Source of the DNA: UBA4416 sp031539425
Lineage (GTDB): Bacteria; Bacteroidota; Bacteroidia; B-17B0; Aurantibacillaceae
Assembly: GCA_031539425.1 (NCBI GenBank)
Contig: JAVKLI010000003.1
Coordinates: 1-7,785 of the forward strand
Direction: 5' to 3'
Length of the DNA: 7,785 nt
Positions 1 through 7,133 of this stretch are shown here, one piece after another. The notes beneath the pieces were generated by a model, which saw only the letters and a list, made by a program, of their open reading frames with translations, made no database searches and was not told the origin of the DNA. The number at the start of each line of letters is the position of its first letter. The first letter of the stretch is position 1. Both the position numbers and the translations under genes were made by a program.

Positions 1-71
1 AATAGTGCTAACGAATTTTCATCGTCAAACAATCCTTTTTTCCCTTTAGATTTATAGTAACATGCCTTCAT
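1..71 (-). CDS. IS5-like transposase, N-terminal fragment cut by the window edge
   Basis: The minus strand reads ATG at 71-69 followed by 23 sense codons that stay open to the window edge. The start of the protein is MKACYYKSKGKKGLF, followed by DDENSLAL. A lysine-rich opening followed by a GLFDxxxxL motif resembles, from memory, the N-terminus of IS5-group transposases of Bacteroidota, which begin with a short basic stretch and then KGLFDEExRLxxLS. The catalytic DDE domain lies outside the window. A minus-strand TAG at 110-108 closes the frame upstream, and the ATG is the first start after the -7 box at 100-93, giving a very short leader. The family assignment rests on only 23 residues, so the transposase call is likely but not certain, and the IS group is tentative. 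Confidence 0.5.
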   Translation of the reverse strand, partial: MKACYYKSKGKKGLFDDENSLAL

Positions 72-92
72 TTTATTGATGTATTTATAGTG

Positions 93-100
93 CAAATATA
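93..100 (-). promoter_or_regulatory. Bacteroidota -7 promoter box for the transposase fragment
   Basis: The minus strand reads TATATTTG, an exact match to the Bacteroidota sigma-ABfr -7 consensus TAnnTTTG. It lies 21 bases upstream of the ATG at 71, which suits a short leader. I see no clear TTG -33 box at the usual distance, so this is a good half-site rather than a complete promoter. Confidence 0.45.
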
Positions 101-197
101 AAATTAACTACCTGACATTCATATAATTAAATTAATATATAATTACCGAATTTATCAACATTTAATTTATAGAACTCCCCTAAAGTAATAAATGTTA

Positions 198-221
198 TTG
201 TGTATCTAATTGCGTATCTAT
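198..221 (+). repeat. 12-bp tandem repeat, two copies, upstream of yidC
   Basis: TTGTGTATCTAA (198-209) is followed directly by TTGCGTATCTAT (210-221), identical at 10 of 12 positions. The repeat sits in the 181-315 leader between the putative IS end and yidC, which otherwise holds only AT-rich sequence, the recurring motif at 272-285 and a weak -7 box. It could be a paired protein-binding site or a chance slippage product. Confidence 0.4.
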
Positions 222-271
222 TAAATACTCATAAAAAGCAGTTATTTTAAAATTACTAATAAATAATAGTA

Positions 272-285
272 TTAGAAATCCTAGT
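272..285 (+). repeat. Short direct repeat flanking yidC, copy 1
   Basis: TTAGAAATCCTAGT occurs here and again exactly at 2229-2242, so one copy precedes and one follows yidC. With a 2-base gap the similarity extends to the left through TAATAGT in both copies, and both are followed closely by a T-rich run and ACCC. Each copy ends where a weak -7-like box begins, TATATTTA here and TAGTTTTA in copy 2. The copies may be an operator or promoter-associated element, or a small intergenic repeat. The function is unknown. Confidence 0.45.
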
Positions 286-292
286 ATATTTA
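285..292 (+). promoter_or_regulatory. Weak -7-like box for yidC
   Basis: TATATTTA differs from the Bacteroidota -7 consensus TAnnTTTG only in the last base and lies 24 bases before the yidC ATG. No TTG -33 box is visible at normal spacing. The pyrimidine-rich stretch at 293-312 is not a Shine-Dalgarno sequence, which is ordinary for this phylum. Confidence 0.25.
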
Positions 293-315
293 CCCTCCAA
301 TTTTTTTAACTTTTT

Positions 316-2217
316 ATGGACAAAAAATCAATCATCGGCATTAGTTTAATTGCAGTTATCCTTGTAGGATGGATGTATTTTAATGCACCAAACAAAGAAC
401 AAGCTCTCAAAGCAAGGCATCACAGAGATTCTATTACTAAAGTGGCTATCAAACAAGATAGTTTAAATGCTATTATTTTTGCTAAAGAACAAGTAAAACA
501 AGATTCATTAAAAAAAGCTTTTGCTGTATTGCCGGATTCTATTAAGAAAAAACAAAGTGAATCAAAATATCAACTCTTTACCAATTCTAGTATTGGAATA
601 AATGAAAATGTAGTATTAGAAAATGAGTTACTTAAAGCCACTATTTCTACTAAAGGTGGCGCCATAACCAAAGTAGAACTGAAAAAATACCACCCGTATA
701 ATGATAGGTTAAAACCCTTGATATTATTTGATAAATCAGATTCTACCTTTCAAAATATAAGTTTTAAATTAAAAAACTCTAGTACCATCTTAAATACTGA
801 TAGTTTTTATTTTAAACCTTCTATCAAACAATGCGCTGTGTCTAATAATCAAACGCAAAGCATTACGCTTAGGCTCGAAACTAATAACCCTAGCAGTTAT
901 ATAGAATACATCTATACCATTAAAGGAAACGATTACATGATTAATTATGAAACCCGATTTGTAGGTTTAGAAAAAATACTAGATGTAAAAGATAAATTTG
1001 TAACTCTAAATTGGGCACAAGAAATTAAAACGCAAGAAAAATATATAGTTAAAGAGCGTGAAGTAGCTACTATTTATTACAATGAAAAAGGAGAGGGTGT
1101 AGATTTCATTAATGCCCGAAAAATGGAAGAAGTATCATTAACAGAATTTCCATTAACCTGGGTGTCTTTTAAACAACAGTTTTTTAATACCACATTAATT
1201 GCTAAAACTGAATTTGAAAAAAATAAAGCTGTTATCAAAACTTCCGAAGACTTAAGTTCTAATAACATTGTTAAAACAATGTATGCACAATTACAAATTC
1301 CTTTTCAAAACCGTAATATAGAAGCTTTTGAAATGAAGTGGTATTTTGGCCCCACACACTACAACACACTTAAAGCCTATGATATTGGCATAGAAAAAAT
1401 TATTCCTACTGGGTTTAGTGTGTTTAGTTATATAAATAAATGGATGGTAATTCCACTTTTAAATAATTTATCAAATATCAATGCAGGAATTGTTATTTTA
1501 ATATTAACACTTATTTTAAAAACCGTATTACTTCCAATAGCCTACAAAACCTATATAAGCAGCGCTAAAATGCGAGTTTTAAAACCAGAAATAGAAGAAC
1601 TTAACGCTAAATTTCCTAACTCAGAAGATGCCATGAAAAAGCAGCAAGAAAGCATGGCATTATACAAACGTGCTGGCGCTAATCCTTTATCAGGTTGCAT
1701 ACCTATGCTGTTACAATTTCCAATTTTAATTGCCTTATTTGCCTTTATTCCTGCGTCGATAGAGCTAAGACAACAGCCATTTTTATGGGCTGATGACCTT
1801 TCTACCTATGATACTGTGTATAATTTTGGATTTAATATTTGGGGTTTTGGCGATCATATTAGCTTATTTGCCATGCTCATGTTTGCATCTACTATAATTT
1901 ATACATGGATGAGCCAGTCCATCCTACAGCCCGCTCAAACTAATCAAATGCCAGGTATGAAATACATGATGTATTTAATGCCTTTGATATTTTTAGCCGT
2001 AATGAATAGCTATGCTGCAGGTTTAAGTTGGTATTACTTTTTAGCAAACATTATTACCTTTATTCAAACATGGGTAATGAAAAAAATAGTTGATGATGGC
2101 AAATTACGTACCGAACTTTTGGCTAACATGAAAAAACCAGAAAAAAAATCTGCGTTTCAAGCTAAGTTAGAAGAAATGGCTAAACAAAAACAAGCTCTTG
2201 CTAAAGGAAAAAAATAA
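316..2217 (+). CDS. yidC: Membrane protein insertase YidC (Oxa1/Alb3 family)
   Basis: YidC inserts and folds inner-membrane proteins, alone or together with the Sec translocon. This 633-residue protein has the full architecture of a Gram-negative YidC and a normal length for Bacteroidota. An N-terminal membrane anchor spans residues 5-23, after the usual MDKKSIIG start. A charged linker follows, then the large periplasmic beta domain (about 95-355). The conserved 60KD_IMP core begins near 365, with hydrophobic segments around 388-410, 461-480, 513-533, 549-565 and 570-588. K402 in the ILTLILK segment takes the place of the hydrophilic-groove arginine (R366 in E. coli). NPLSGCIPMLLQFP (456-469) is the signature after the cytoplasmic hairpin. 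The lysine-rich tail (about 604-633) fits ribosome contact. The start is set by the anchor immediately after the first Met. pyrG, often the upstream neighbour in this phylum, is absent here; IS-like DNA lies upstream instead. The next gene starts 71 bp downstream. Confidence 0.97.
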   Translation: MDKKSIIGISLIAVILVGWMYFNAPNKEQALKARHHRDSITKVAIKQDSLNAIIFAKEQVKQDSLKKAFAVLPDSIKKKQSESKYQLFTNSSIGINENVVLENELLKATISTKGGAITKVELKKYHPYNDRLKPLILFDKSDSTFQNISFKLKNSSTILNTDSFYFKPSIKQCAVSNNQTQSITLRLETNNPSSYIEYIYTIKGNDYMINYETRFVGLEKILDVKDKFVTLNWAQEIKTQEKYIVKEREVATIYYNEKGEGVDFINARKMEEVSLTEFPLTWVSFKQQFFNTTLIAKTEFEKNKAVIKTSEDLSSNNIVKTMYAQLQIPFQNRNIEAFEMKWYFGPTHYNTLKAYDIGIEKIIPTGFSVFSYINKWMVIPLLNNLSNINAGIVILILTLILKTVLLPIAYKTYISSAKMRVLKPEIEELNAKFPNSEDAMKKQQESMALYKRAGANPLSGCIPMLLQFPILIALFAFIPASIELRQQPFLWADDLSTYDTVYNFGFNIWGFGDHISLFAMLMFASTIIYTWMSQSILQPAQTNQMPGMKYMMYLMPLIFLAVMNSYAAGLSWYYFLANIITFIQTWVMKKIVDDGKLRTELLANMKKPEKKSAFQAKLEEMAKQKQALAKGKK

Positions 2218-2228
2218 GAGGCTAATAG

Positions 2229-2242
2229 TTAGAAATCCTAGT
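2229..2242 (+). repeat. Short direct repeat flanking yidC, copy 2
   Basis: This is the second exact copy of TTAGAAATCCTAGT (first at 272-285), lying in the 71-bp gap between yidC and the next gene. TAGTTTTA at 2239-2246 overlaps its end and resembles TAnnTTTG except for the last base, so the four-gene operon may have its own promoter here. No convincing terminator hairpin separates yidC from the operon, so read-through is also possible. Confidence 0.45.
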
Positions 2243-2288
2243 TTTAACCCATTAATTTTTAATAATTTTCTTAGATTAATCATATTTC

Positions 2289-3215
2289 ATGTCAATTAGT
2301 AAAAATATACTGACTAACTCTCAACAAAGTATTATCAATACCTTATTGTATTTTGATGTATTTAATTATCCCTTAAAACGTGAAGAAATTTTTGAGAACT
2401 GCTCTACTAGATTATCATTAAAAGAGTTTGATGATTTATTAAACGGACTTCTTGAAACAAATGTTTTGCAACAACTAAACGGTTTCTATTTTGTTAATAG
2501 CATTAACACACTATCTATTGAACAAAGAGTAAAAGCAAATTCATTAGCATCAAACAAAATAAAGGAAGCTTACAAATACAGTAAACGTATAGCAAAATTT
2601 CCTTTTGTGAAAGCAGTCTGTATTTCTGGTAGTTTATCAAAAAATTATTATGACGAAAAAAGCGATGTAGATTACTTTATAGTAACAAAAGCAAATCGCT
2701 TGTGGCTTTGCAGAACCTTATTTACATTACATTATAAAACTTTATCTACTAAAAAAAGAGAGTATTATTGTTTGAATTATTATATTTCTGAAAGCGATTT
2801 ATTTATTCCTGATAAGAACCATTTTGTTGCTATGGAATTAGCTCATTTAGTACCTACGGTTAATTATGATTTATATCTAAACTTATTAGAGGCTAATAAT
2901 TGGCATCAAATGTATTTACCTAATAAAATGCTAATTAAAAAAGACAACTGTTATTCTGAACAAAACAACTTATTTAAAACACTTATAGAAAGCTTATTTA
3001 TTGGTGGTATAGGTAATTGGTTTGATGATAAATTATTGACAATAACATTAAAAAATTGGCGCAAAAAACACACTTCACTTTCACAAGAAGATTTTAATTT
3101 ACAATTGCGTTCAAAAAAACATGTTTGTAAACATCACACTAAAGGTTATCAAAATAAGATATTGCAATTGTGGGAAGATAAGATAAACCTAATAAAAACG
3201 AAAATTAAATTTTAA
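2289..3215 (+). CDS. Nucleotidyltransferase-like protein with N-terminal winged helix
   Basis: This 308-residue protein has two parts. Residues about 10-70 look like a winged helix: LYFDVFNYPL at 20-29, then a helix-rich stretch and GFYFV at 65-69. Residues about 105-170 form a pol-beta-type nucleotidyltransferase core: GS at 114-115 followed by SDVDYFIV, with D126 and D128 as the metal-binding pair. The third acidic position, expected on a later strand, appears to be N163 in CLNYY (161-165). As I recall, CLNYF-like sequences occur in related bacterial proteins too, so this may be a family trait. RLWLCR (137-142) and NNWHQMYLPN (203-212) look like further family signatures. The enzyme would transfer a nucleotidyl group from NTP to an unknown acceptor, or may only bind nucleotide. 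It is soluble, with no signal peptide. It ends 15 bp before the radical SAM gene, so the two are probably co-expressed. No substrate can be named. Confidence 0.75.
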   Translation: MSISKNILTNSQQSIINTLLYFDVFNYPLKREEIFENCSTRLSLKEFDDLLNGLLETNVLQQLNGFYFVNSINTLSIEQRVKANSLASNKIKEAYKYSKRIAKFPFVKAVCISGSLSKNYYDEKSDVDYFIVTKANRLWLCRTLFTLHYKTLSTKKREYYCLNYYISESDLFIPDKNHFVAMELAHLVPTVNYDLYLNLLEANNWHQMYLPNKMLIKKDNCYSEQNNLFKTLIESLFIGGIGNWFDDKLLTITLKNWRKKHTSLSQEDFNLQLRSKKHVCKHHTKGYQNKILQLWEDKINLIKTKIKF

Positions 3216-3230
3216 TAAGATAGACTGTAA

Positions 3231-4679
3231 ATGAAAATTCTTTTTACACATAGTTACTTTTTGCATTTTGATCCAAAGCAATTAAAAACTGCGATGCCAT
3301 ATCCACCCTTAGGAACACTATATGCAATGGCATATTTGAGGGAGTATGGATTTGAAGTGCAGCTTTTTGATACAATGTTTTGTACTTCTGCGAGCGATAT
3401 AAATAACACAATTCATAATTTTAAACCTGATATTTTTATAAGTTATGATGATGGTTTTAATTATCTAACAAAAATGTGTTTAACCAATATGCGACAAGCA
3501 TGTTTTGATATGCAATCATTCGCTAAACAAAATGGTTGTTTGGTTATTACATCTAGCTCCGATGCAACTGACCATACCGAAGATTATTTAAAACATGGTG
3601 CTGATGTAGTTGTGATTGGCGAAGCAGAACAAACTGTTTTAGAATTATGCAATGCGTATAAAAACAAAAAAGACTTTACTAGTATTTCTGGTATTTCTTT
3701 TTTTTCGAATACATCTCTTATAAAAACACCTGCTCGAACTGTATTAAAAGATTTAGATGCGCTTCCACAGCCAGCATGGGATAAGATAGATATTACTCCC
3801 TACAAAAACATGTGGTTGAATACACATGGTTACTTCTCGCTTAATTTTGTAACTACACGAGGTTGCCCATATAAATGTAATTGGTGTGCAAAACCTATTT
3901 ATGGAAATAGATATAATTCACATAGTGCTGAAAATTCAGTAAAACAAATTAAATACTGGCAACAACAATTTGGGTTTACTCATGTATGGTTTGCAGATGA
4001 TATTTTTGGTTTGAAGCCAAATTGGCTTAAAGAGTTTGAATTCTTTGTCAAAAAAGAAAAACTCACTATTTCTTATAAAATACAAAGTAGAGCAGATTTA
4101 TTACTAGAGGAAGATAATATCAAACATCTTTCTAATAGTGGTTGCTCTATGGTTTGGATGGGAGCTGAAAGCGGCTCGCAAAAAATTTTAAATGCAATGG
4201 ATAAAGGAACTAAAGTTGAACAAATATACGCAGCCACGCATCTACTTAAAAAAAATAAAATACAAGTTTCCTTGTTTTTGCAATTAGGTTATCTTACTGA
4301 AACTATCGATGATATTAAACTCACTCTTAAAATGGTAAAAGACTTATTGCCAGATGATATTGGAATTTCCGTGTCTTATCCGTTGCCAGGTACTGTGTTT
4401 TATAATAAAGTAAAAGAGCAAATCAAAGAAAAAAGTAATTGGACAGATAGTGATGAGTTAGCAGTTATGTTCGAAAGCACTTACAAACCTCAATTTTACA
4501 AACAATTACAACGTTACATTCATTCTATTTATAGGTTAGAAAAAGCTAAATCATTAGTAAAAGAACAGCCATTTTTGCAATTAAAAAAAGGCTTATCGTT
4601 AGTCAAACTAATTCTATTAAAATATTTAGAAAAAAATAAACTAAAAAAAATAGAACCTAGAGTTTCTTATAAAATATAA
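3231..4679 (+). CDS. Cobalamin-binding-type radical SAM enzyme
   Basis: This 482-residue protein has the layout of B12-dependent radical SAM enzymes (BchE/HpnP/HpnR-like class). Residues 1-140 are a Rossmann-like cobalamin-binding-type domain, with PPLG at 25-28, a VQLFD strand and VVVIGEAE at 126-133. The radical SAM barrel runs from about 200 to 400. C212, C216 and C219 form the CxxxCxxC site for a 4Fe-4S cluster (GCPYKCNWC). WFADDIFG (253-260), GAESGS (311-316) and YPLPGT (383-388) are the usual strand and SAM-contact motifs. The family makes radicals from SAM and often methylates unactivated carbon or phosphorus, using methylcobalamin. I see no DxHxxG base-off cobalamin motif, as in many members of this class, so actual B12 binding is unproven. 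About 80 basic, helical residues follow the barrel. Its stop codon abuts the ATG of the methyltransferase, which suggests translational coupling and a shared pathway. The substrate is unknown. Confidence 0.88.
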   Translation: MKILFTHSYFLHFDPKQLKTAMPYPPLGTLYAMAYLREYGFEVQLFDTMFCTSASDINNTIHNFKPDIFISYDDGFNYLTKMCLTNMRQACFDMQSFAKQNGCLVITSSSDATDHTEDYLKHGADVVVIGEAEQTVLELCNAYKNKKDFTSISGISFFSNTSLIKTPARTVLKDLDALPQPAWDKIDITPYKNMWLNTHGYFSLNFVTTRGCPYKCNWCAKPIYGNRYNSHSAENSVKQIKYWQQQFGFTHVWFADDIFGLKPNWLKEFEFFVKKEKLTISYKIQSRADLLLEEDNIKHLSNSGCSMVWMGAESGSQKILNAMDKGTKVEQIYAATHLLKKNKIQVSLFLQLGYLTETIDDIKLTLKMVKDLLPDDIGISVSYPLPGTVFYNKVKEQIKEKSNWTDSDELAVMFESTYKPQFYKQLQRYIHSIYRLEKAKSLVKEQPFLQLKKGLSLVKLILLKYLEKNKLKKIEPRVSYKI

Positions 4680-5504
4680 ATGATAACAAAATCTATTAAT
4701 AATAACCGGTTACAGCAAGAAGAAAGTGTAAACAGAGCGTTTAGCAAACAAGCAGTTCTGTTTGATAAGCTTGATTATGAAAATAATTTAGTGATATTAA
4801 TTAGAGACAATATCCGTAAACATGTAATGTTATATGTTAAGCCAAATCAAACGATGCTCGAATTAAATTGTGGAACAGGCTTAGATGCTTTGTATTTTAC
4901 TCAAAATGGATTAACAGTTCATGCAACAGATAATGCTGATGGTATGTTGGAAGAAGTAGATAATAAAATAAAAAAGTATCACACTGTAAATTTATCATTT
5001 CAAAAATGCTCATTTAACAACCTCACTCTTCTAGAAAACAAAAAATACAATCATATATTTTCTAATTTTGGAGGATTGAATTGTAGTGATAATCTTAAAA
5101 TGGTAATTAAAGACCTTGATAATTATATGATATCAGGCAGTATTGCTCATTTGGTAATTATGCCTAAATACTGTGTATGGGAAATTTTATTTGCCTTTAA
5201 AGTCAATTTTAAATTAGCGTTTAGACGGTTTATGAAAAATGGTTCTACTTCTTATGTTGAAGGCATCCCTTTTATGACTTATTATTATTCTCCTAGTTAC
5301 ATAAAAAAATCTTTTGGTTCTCATTATGAAGCACTGTCTATTAAAGCAATGGGTTGTTTTATTCCTCCTACCTATATGAATGAAATGGAAACAAATAGAC
5401 CTAAATTATTTAAATACTTACAAAAATTAGATAGGATATTTGCAGATAAATGGCCGTTTTATAACTTAGGAGACCATTATGTTATTAGTATGAGAAAAAA
5501 ATAA
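4680..5504 (+). CDS. Class I SAM-dependent methyltransferase
   Basis: This 274-residue soluble protein has a Rossmann methyltransferase fold. Motif I is LELNCGTGLDA (60-70), a variant of the E/DxGxGxG SAM-binding loop with N63 and C64 in place of the more usual VG. D84 in HATDNADGML is the acidic residue expected to hold the ribose of SAM. SNFGGLNC (128-135) takes the motif IV position, typical of small-molecule methyltransferases of the Methyltransf_11/25 type. The C-terminal third (about 165-274) is rich in aromatic residues and may form the substrate cap. The ATG directly follows the TAA of the radical SAM gene with no spacer, and the stop is one base from the next ATG, so it sits inside a translationally coupled operon. 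It probably acts on the same substrate or an intermediate of its two upstream neighbours. That is inference from position; the target atom and substrate are unknown. Confidence 0.82.
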   Translation: MITKSINNNRLQQEESVNRAFSKQAVLFDKLDYENNLVILIRDNIRKHVMLYVKPNQTMLELNCGTGLDALYFTQNGLTVHATDNADGMLEEVDNKIKKYHTVNLSFQKCSFNNLTLLENKKYNHIFSNFGGLNCSDNLKMVIKDLDNYMISGSIAHLVIMPKYCVWEILFAFKVNFKLAFRRFMKNGSTSYVEGIPFMTYYYSPSYIKKSFGSHYEALSIKAMGCFIPPTYMNEMETNRPKLFKYLQKLDRIFADKWPFYNLGDHYVISMRKK

Positions 5505-5505
5505 G

Positions 5506-6375
5506 ATGCTAAAATTTATAATTCAAAATGTATTTTACACTATCCTTTTTTTAATATTACTATTAAATACTTCGTGCGAAGATGTAATACAAATACAACT
5601 AGATGAGGGTAAAAAAATGGTAGTTGTAGATGCGTTTATTAATAGTTTACAAGATCAAGATCAATATATTATACTAACATACTCCGAAAACTATTTCAGT
5701 CAAGAAACTTTTAAACCAGTGTTAGGGGCTAAGGTTACTATTAAAAATTTGATTAGCAATGCCGTTTATGAGTTTAAAGACGATTCTCAAAATGGAATTT
5801 ACACTTTTTATCCCTCATCTACCAATGATACCATTTGTAAAGCAAACGTAACTTATGAATTAACTATAGAGCATGGCAACAACAAATTTACAGCGTTAAG
5901 TAATACCAAACGAAACACCGTAATAGATAGCGTTGCATTAGGTCCAGATTTTAGACCAACAGCAGCTTCAAATAAAAAAATATGGTACCTCTTTGCAAAA
6001 GATGTAAAAGGTGGTCCATCGGATTTTTATCAAATAAAATCTAATCAAAACAAATCATTTATTTTAGCATGGGATGCTACGCCAACATTTTTAAGTGCAT
6101 TTGATGGTTTTAATTTTGTACCTCCAATAGCAGGTAATATAGTATCTCGAAATAAAGAACTAAAATCAGGTGATTCGATAAGAGTTGACATACTTTCTAT
6201 TACACGCCAAACATATGATTTTATAACCCAAATGCGCCGTACTACATTTAATTCTGGTTTATTTGCTACAACTATGGAAAATGTTAAAACAAACCTTCTT
6301 TCTAGTGGAGATACCAAAGTGGTGGGTTGGTTTAGTACGAGTTATGCTGTTAGTAAAACTAAAATTGTGCCTTAA
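5506..6375 (+). CDS. DUF4249 family outer-membrane lipoprotein
   Basis: The 289-residue protein begins with a type II signal peptide: K3, a hydrophobic stretch at 9-20 and a lipobox ending at C24 (LLNTSC). The -3 position is Asn rather than the usual Leu, but this form is tolerated in Bacteroidota. The mature part opens with CEDVIQIQL and then VVVDAFIN, the beta-strand pattern of DUF4249. The C-terminus, NVKTNLLSSGDTKVVGWFS and a following serine-rich strand, matches the usual family ending, so the gene is complete at both ends. DUF4249 proteins are beta-rich surface or periplasmic lipoproteins of Bacteroidota, often encoded beside TonB-dependent receptors. No receptor is present here. The ATG lies one base after the methyltransferase stop, so it is the last gene of the operon, ending just before the hairpin at 6377-6402. 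The function is unknown; binding or export of the operon's product is speculation. Confidence 0.82.
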   Translation: MLKFIIQNVFYTILFLILLLNTSCEDVIQIQLDEGKKMVVVDAFINSLQDQDQYIILTYSENYFSQETFKPVLGAKVTIKNLISNAVYEFKDDSQNGIYTFYPSSTNDTICKANVTYELTIEHGNNKFTALSNTKRNTVIDSVALGPDFRPTAASNKKIWYLFAKDVKGGPSDFYQIKSNQNKSFILAWDATPTFLSAFDGFNFVPPIAGNIVSRNKELKSGDSIRVDILSITRQTYDFITQMRRTTFNSGLFATTMENVKTNLLSSGDTKVVGWFSTSYAVSKTKIVP

Positions 6376-6376
6376 T

Positions 6377-6402
6377 AAATAATTAAACTATTTTAATTAT
6401 TT
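6377..6402. terminator. Bidirectional terminator hairpin between convergent genes
   Basis: An 11-bp perfect inverted repeat (arms 6377-6387 and 6392-6402) encloses a 4-base loop CTAT. The hairpin begins one base after the DUF4249 stop codon and overlaps the last codons of the convergent DUF2851 remnant. The stem is all A-T. The left arm is A-rich and the right arm T-rich, and the location is exactly where a shared terminator is expected. It is weak in calculated stability terms, but perfect pairing is unlikely to be accidental. Confidence 0.6.
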
Positions 6403-7123
6403 CTTGCCCAAATGTGCATTGCAAGCATTGTTTGGTTTTACAATAATGATCATGTAATTCAATAACAGCTTGGCTTTCTAAAGCCGAAGTTGTTTTAAAA
6501 TTAACTGACGTAAACAGCTTGGTTTTATGATTGATTTCTGGGGGTAGTTTATAAAGCAGTTCTAATGCATATTCTCTTAAGGCCTCGTTATCATAGGTAT
6601 TTGTTGTAAAATAAATAAATGGCGTAAATACATTTATTATTAATAAATTGATAGTTGATTTTCCTATTTTTTTCTCAACCTGTTTACTAAACTCTTCAAA
6701 AATAAAATGACAATTCCAATAATCAGAAATAGAAACATTAAAATAATTTTGAATTTGCGTCAAAGTTGGTTTTGATTCAATAAAATGAAATAAAGAATTT
6801 GATTGGTTTAATAATTGTGCTAATTGTGCAAGTCGGATGGTTGGAAAATTGCGAGGTTGCGTTTTAAAAAAAAGCCAATGCTCTTTTTTTAATTCTTGTA
6901 AATTGTATTTATGTTTTAAAAATTGATACTCAGTGTATAAGGCTTGCGGATAAGTATCTTTAAATTTTGAATGCAATAATCCTGCTGTACCAAACAACAA
7001 GGCCTCAATTTGTAATATATTATCTTGATGTTTTTTAATGATACTAAAAGGAATTTGTTTTGCTAATTGTTCAAATGCTTCTTTATTAATATTTAATCCA
7101 AACGATTTAAAAAATAAAATATA
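6383..7123 (-). pseudogene. DUF2851 family protein, 5'-truncated remnant
   Basis: The frame is open from a TAA at 7126-7124 down to the stop at 6385-6383, about 246 codons. It has no ATG near its 5' end. The only nearby start-like codon is a TTG at 7000, which falls inside conserved sequence (QIEALLFGTAGLL spans it), so that is not a real start. The visible protein matches the C-terminal part of DUF2851: EALLFGTAGLL, RNFPTIRLAQLAQLL, SQAVIELHDHYC and the ending CKTKQCLQCTFGQE. Family members are about 420 residues, from memory, so roughly the first 170-180 residues are missing. The sequence stops looking like the family at about 7110-7125, directly beside the 22-bp repeats at 7134-7177. This fits a gene broken by a mobile element or deletion. 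No frameshift is seen in the part that remains. The DUF2851 function is unknown, and the remnant is probably not expressed as a working protein. Confidence 0.8.
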
Positions 7124-7133
7124 TTATAATCCG

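Larger units (their letters stand above)
1..180 (-). mobile_element. Probable end of an IS5-like insertion sequence
   Basis: The transposase start and its promoter sit just inside this stretch. On the minus strand, bases 180-171 read GGGGAGTTCT, preceded by TTAG or TTTA. A G-rich tip next to a YTAR-type target is what I would expect for an IS5-group end, so the element boundary may be near 178-181, about 135 bp upstream of yidC. The opposite end is not in the window, so the inverted repeat and target duplication cannot be paired. The boundary is inference. Apart from the promoter box, I see no other feature in 72-180. Confidence 0.3.

Noticed and set aside
1077..1268. 63-codon minus-strand frame inside yidC
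   Set aside because: It lies wholly within the conserved periplasmic-domain coding sequence of yidC and shows no family motif; it is an antisense shadow.
6045..6317. 90-codon minus-strand frame inside the DUF4249 gene
   Set aside because: It overlaps the conserved C-terminal half of the lipoprotein and has no recognisable features.
6383..7000. Intact 205-residue DUF2851 gene starting at a TTG
   Set aside because: The same frame continues upstream to 7123 with clear family sequence, and the TTG lies inside a conserved segment, so this is a 5'-truncated remnant.
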